From contig OZ243952.1 of assembly GCA_965214615.1 (NCBI GenBank), positions 1,178,001 through 1,242,000 of the forward strand: a DNA stretch of 64,000 nt, read 5' to 3'. A program made the position numbers and the translations under genes. The DNA comes from CBDAUN01 sp965214615. GTDB lineage: Bacteria; Pseudomonadota; Gammaproteobacteria; Arenicellales; JAJDZL01. The notes under the pieces are model-generated. The model searched no databases. It was not told where the DNA came from and saw only the letters and a program-made list of their open reading frames with translations. Each line of letters starts with the position of its first letter. Position 1 is the stretch's first letter. Positions 62,602 through 64,000 of this stretch are shown here, one piece after another.

Positions 62602-63936
62602 TCATTCTGACTCGCCAGGGCCTGAGCCGGTAAGCGTTTCGTTAAGGCGCGCTACGTTTCCCGCTGCGGGCTCAGACGCCAGCTTGGCTACTGGCAAAGC
62701 TTGTTGAAACTTTCGGTGGTATGCCGCAACACCGGTTTCTGCCACTTCCGACAAGGTCCACTTCGGATAGGCGGATGATGACAGCCCCTGCTGCAGCCAC
62801 TTCATGAACGATCTGTCCTCGCGCTCGGTTTCCCGGTTTATCCGGCGATTCAGATAGCGTGCCGCGTGCACTTGCCGACGATCGTCGGGCAGGGCGTAGA
62901 TCTTGGAGCTGACCTGGCACTCGCGCGCGGATATTGGCAATACCTGATAGGTTTCCATCATGTCTGGATAGAGCCCGAAAACCGTGTTGGGAAACATGGC
63001 GACATACAGCCATAGATTCCGCTGTTCACTCGACAAATGATCAAATTCAGGAAGCAGCTTGCGATAGTTTCGCACGCTCCAAAGATTGGCCTGCTTGTCA
63101 TTGAACGGTCCGTAGGACACTGGTACGCCGCCGATCTCGGTGTCGCGATAGCCGTTGCCGTAAAGCTGCTGAAGCGACGGGTGGCCGACGGGCACGTGGT
63201 AGCCTTCGTTGTCCACATCGACGAACAGCTTCCAGTTATACGGGTAGGTTTCCAAGCTCGAATTCGAGTCGCAATACAGTTCCTTTTGCGGCTGCAACTG
63301 CTCCAGGCGGTACGGGGCAACAAGTGATTCCACCGGTTGCATCTCCTGTGCAACCGATGGCCCGCCGCTTGCAAACCGCACAAATATGAAGCCGTTCCAT
63401 ACTTCCAGGTCCAGCGGCACCAGCCCGTAGGCGTTTTCGTCGACGGAGTCGAAGCCCTGGCTTTTGCCGGGAACAAACTGCAGGCTGCCGTCGAGTCGGT
63501 AGCGCCATCCATGGAACGGGCACATCAGCCCCTGCGATCCGCAACGGCCGGTTCCTTCGACAATTCGTGCTCCGCGATGTCGGCAGACGTTATGAAACGC
63601 GCGCAGCGTGCTGTCGTCGCCTCGAACCACCAGGGCCCGTTCGCCGATTGCATCCAAGGTGATATACGAACCGGGCAACGGCACATCGCTGATGTGTCCG
63701 GCAAGCATCCAGCTTGGTCGAAACAGGCGCTCGATTTCAAGTTCAAGCAGTTCTTCGCTGCGATAGGTCCAGGGAGCGAGCAAATCCACGGTCTCGGAAT
63801 CGTCAACCGTTTCAGGATGCGGCACATCGCCGGCCCCGTCCAGCGTCATGTTCAGATACTGGTCGCACAGCGATATCGCAGTATCTGGATTCGGTTCCCC
63901 GGGACCGTATAAAGACTCCTGCCAAAGCCCCTCCAT
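62602..63936 (-). CDS. Rieske aromatic-ring-hydroxylating/demethylase-type oxygenase alpha subunit
   Basis: Oxygenase component of 444 residues with the Rieske [2Fe-2S] ligands CRHRG and CPFHGW (C118, H120, C139, H142) and the mononuclear iron site NWKLFVDVDNEGYHVPVGHP (H247, H252). It resembles alpha subunits that demethylate betaines or carnitine-like compounds as well as ring hydroxylases. The frame is open past the given ATG to the window edge, so the protein may be longer. No reductase gene lies nearby; it would be beyond 64000 or elsewhere. Convergent with the SDR. Confidence 0.88.
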   Translation of the reverse strand: MEGLWQESLYGPGEPNPDTAISLCDQYLNMTLDGAGDVPHPETVDDSETVDLLAPWTYRSEELLELEIERLFRPSWMLAGHISDVPLPGSYITLDAIGERALVVRGDDSTLRAFHNVCRHRGARIVEGTGRCGSQGLMCPFHGWRYRLDGSLQFVPGKSQGFDSVDENAYGLVPLDLEVWNGFIFVRFASGGPSVAQEMQPVESLVAPYRLEQLQPQKELYCDSNSSLETYPYNWKLFVDVDNEGYHVPVGHPSLQQLYGNGYRDTEIGGVPVSYGPFNDKQANLWSVRNYRKLLPEFDHLSSEQRNLWLYVAMFPNTVFGLYPDMMETYQVLPISARECQVSSKIYALPDDRRQVHAARYLNRRINRETEREDRSFMKWLQQGLSSSAYPKWTLSEVAETGVAAYHRKFQQALPVAKLASEPAAGNVARLNETLTGSGPGESE

Positions 63937-64000
63937 CACGCCTTCCAGTCCTCTGGCTGACGGTTCGATATCGCTATGGTCGCTAGACAGTATTTCGGCG

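Noticed and set aside
1..64000. CRISPR arrays and insertion sequences
   Set aside because: No regularly spaced repeats, no transposase motifs and no paired terminal inverted repeats were seen.

Overview
The window looks like part of a gammaproteobacterial chromosome. The linkages tmk-holB-tatD and lptFG divergent from pepA-holC-valS, and an rsmJ gene, are typical of Gammaproteobacteria. Two metabolic blocks mark it as a sulfur-oxidising lineage with a broad organic repertoire. The species is not identifiable from sequence alone.

Layout. (1) 1-5.2 kb: phosphate uptake. A truncated phoU is divergent from pstS-pstC-pstA-pstB, and PstC and PstA are unusually long. (2) 5.9-7.6 kb: an amino-acid-type ABC ATPase and binding protein with no permease gene beside them. 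(3) 7.6-8.7 kb: decayed DNA with a frameshifted DUF4143-type ATPase remnant and a broken HTH remnant. (4) 8.8-24.7 kb: a sulfur-oxidising heterodisulfide-reductase-like (sHdr) locus. The minus strand carries dsrE-hdrC1-hdrB1-hdrA-hyp-hdrC2-hdrB2-hyp-lbpA-tusA and a membrane di-iron hydroxylase. The plus strand carries a YeeE/SoxT transporter, a second lipoate-binding protein, a lipoate ligase, two radical-SAM lipoate synthases, a ligase-like protein without the catalytic lysine, and a cytochrome c. An amidotransferase-like gene lies between the halves. Two nearly identical palindromes (17215-17238 and 18171-18192) sit at the promoters of the two halves and look like operators for one regulator. 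TusA and DsrE would deliver sulfane sulfur to the sHdr complex, LbpA would carry it as a lipoyl-bound intermediate, and the plus-strand genes would assemble the lipoyl group.

(5) 25-26.7 kb: an AAA-ATPase-like protein with a PD-(D/E)XK domain. (6) 27.1-38.2 kb: housekeeping genes tmk, holB, tatD, a YbaK/ProX deacylase, rsmJ, valS, holC, pepA, lptF and lptG, then tRNA-Arg(CCT). (7) 38.7-45.8 kb: two thioesterases, a small HlyU-family protein, a split B12-dependent acyl-CoA mutase with its MeaB chaperone and non-canonical substrate-pocket residues, a TlpA-like thioredoxin and a benzoate-CoA-ligase-like enzyme.

(8) 45.8-53.8 kb: an AT-rich island with a type I restriction-modification operon. 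A DUF262-HNH-AlbA_2 (Schlafen-type) fusion gene is inserted between hsdR and hsdM, and a frameshifted HTH gene precedes the operon. (9) 53.8-57.2 kb: a maleylacetoacetate isomerase-like GST, a tungsten-type aldehyde:ferredoxin oxidoreductase with a MoaD-like protein, and a two-domain glutaredoxin. (10) 57.3-64 kb: a polyamine-type ABC importer, an SDR with altered catalytic residues, and a Rieske oxygenase alpha subunit that may continue past the window edge.

The strongest candidates for new biology are the paired operators and the inactive-looking paralogues in the sHdr/lipoate locus, the DUF262-AlbA_2 fusion in the restriction operon, and the orphan acyl-CoA mutase.
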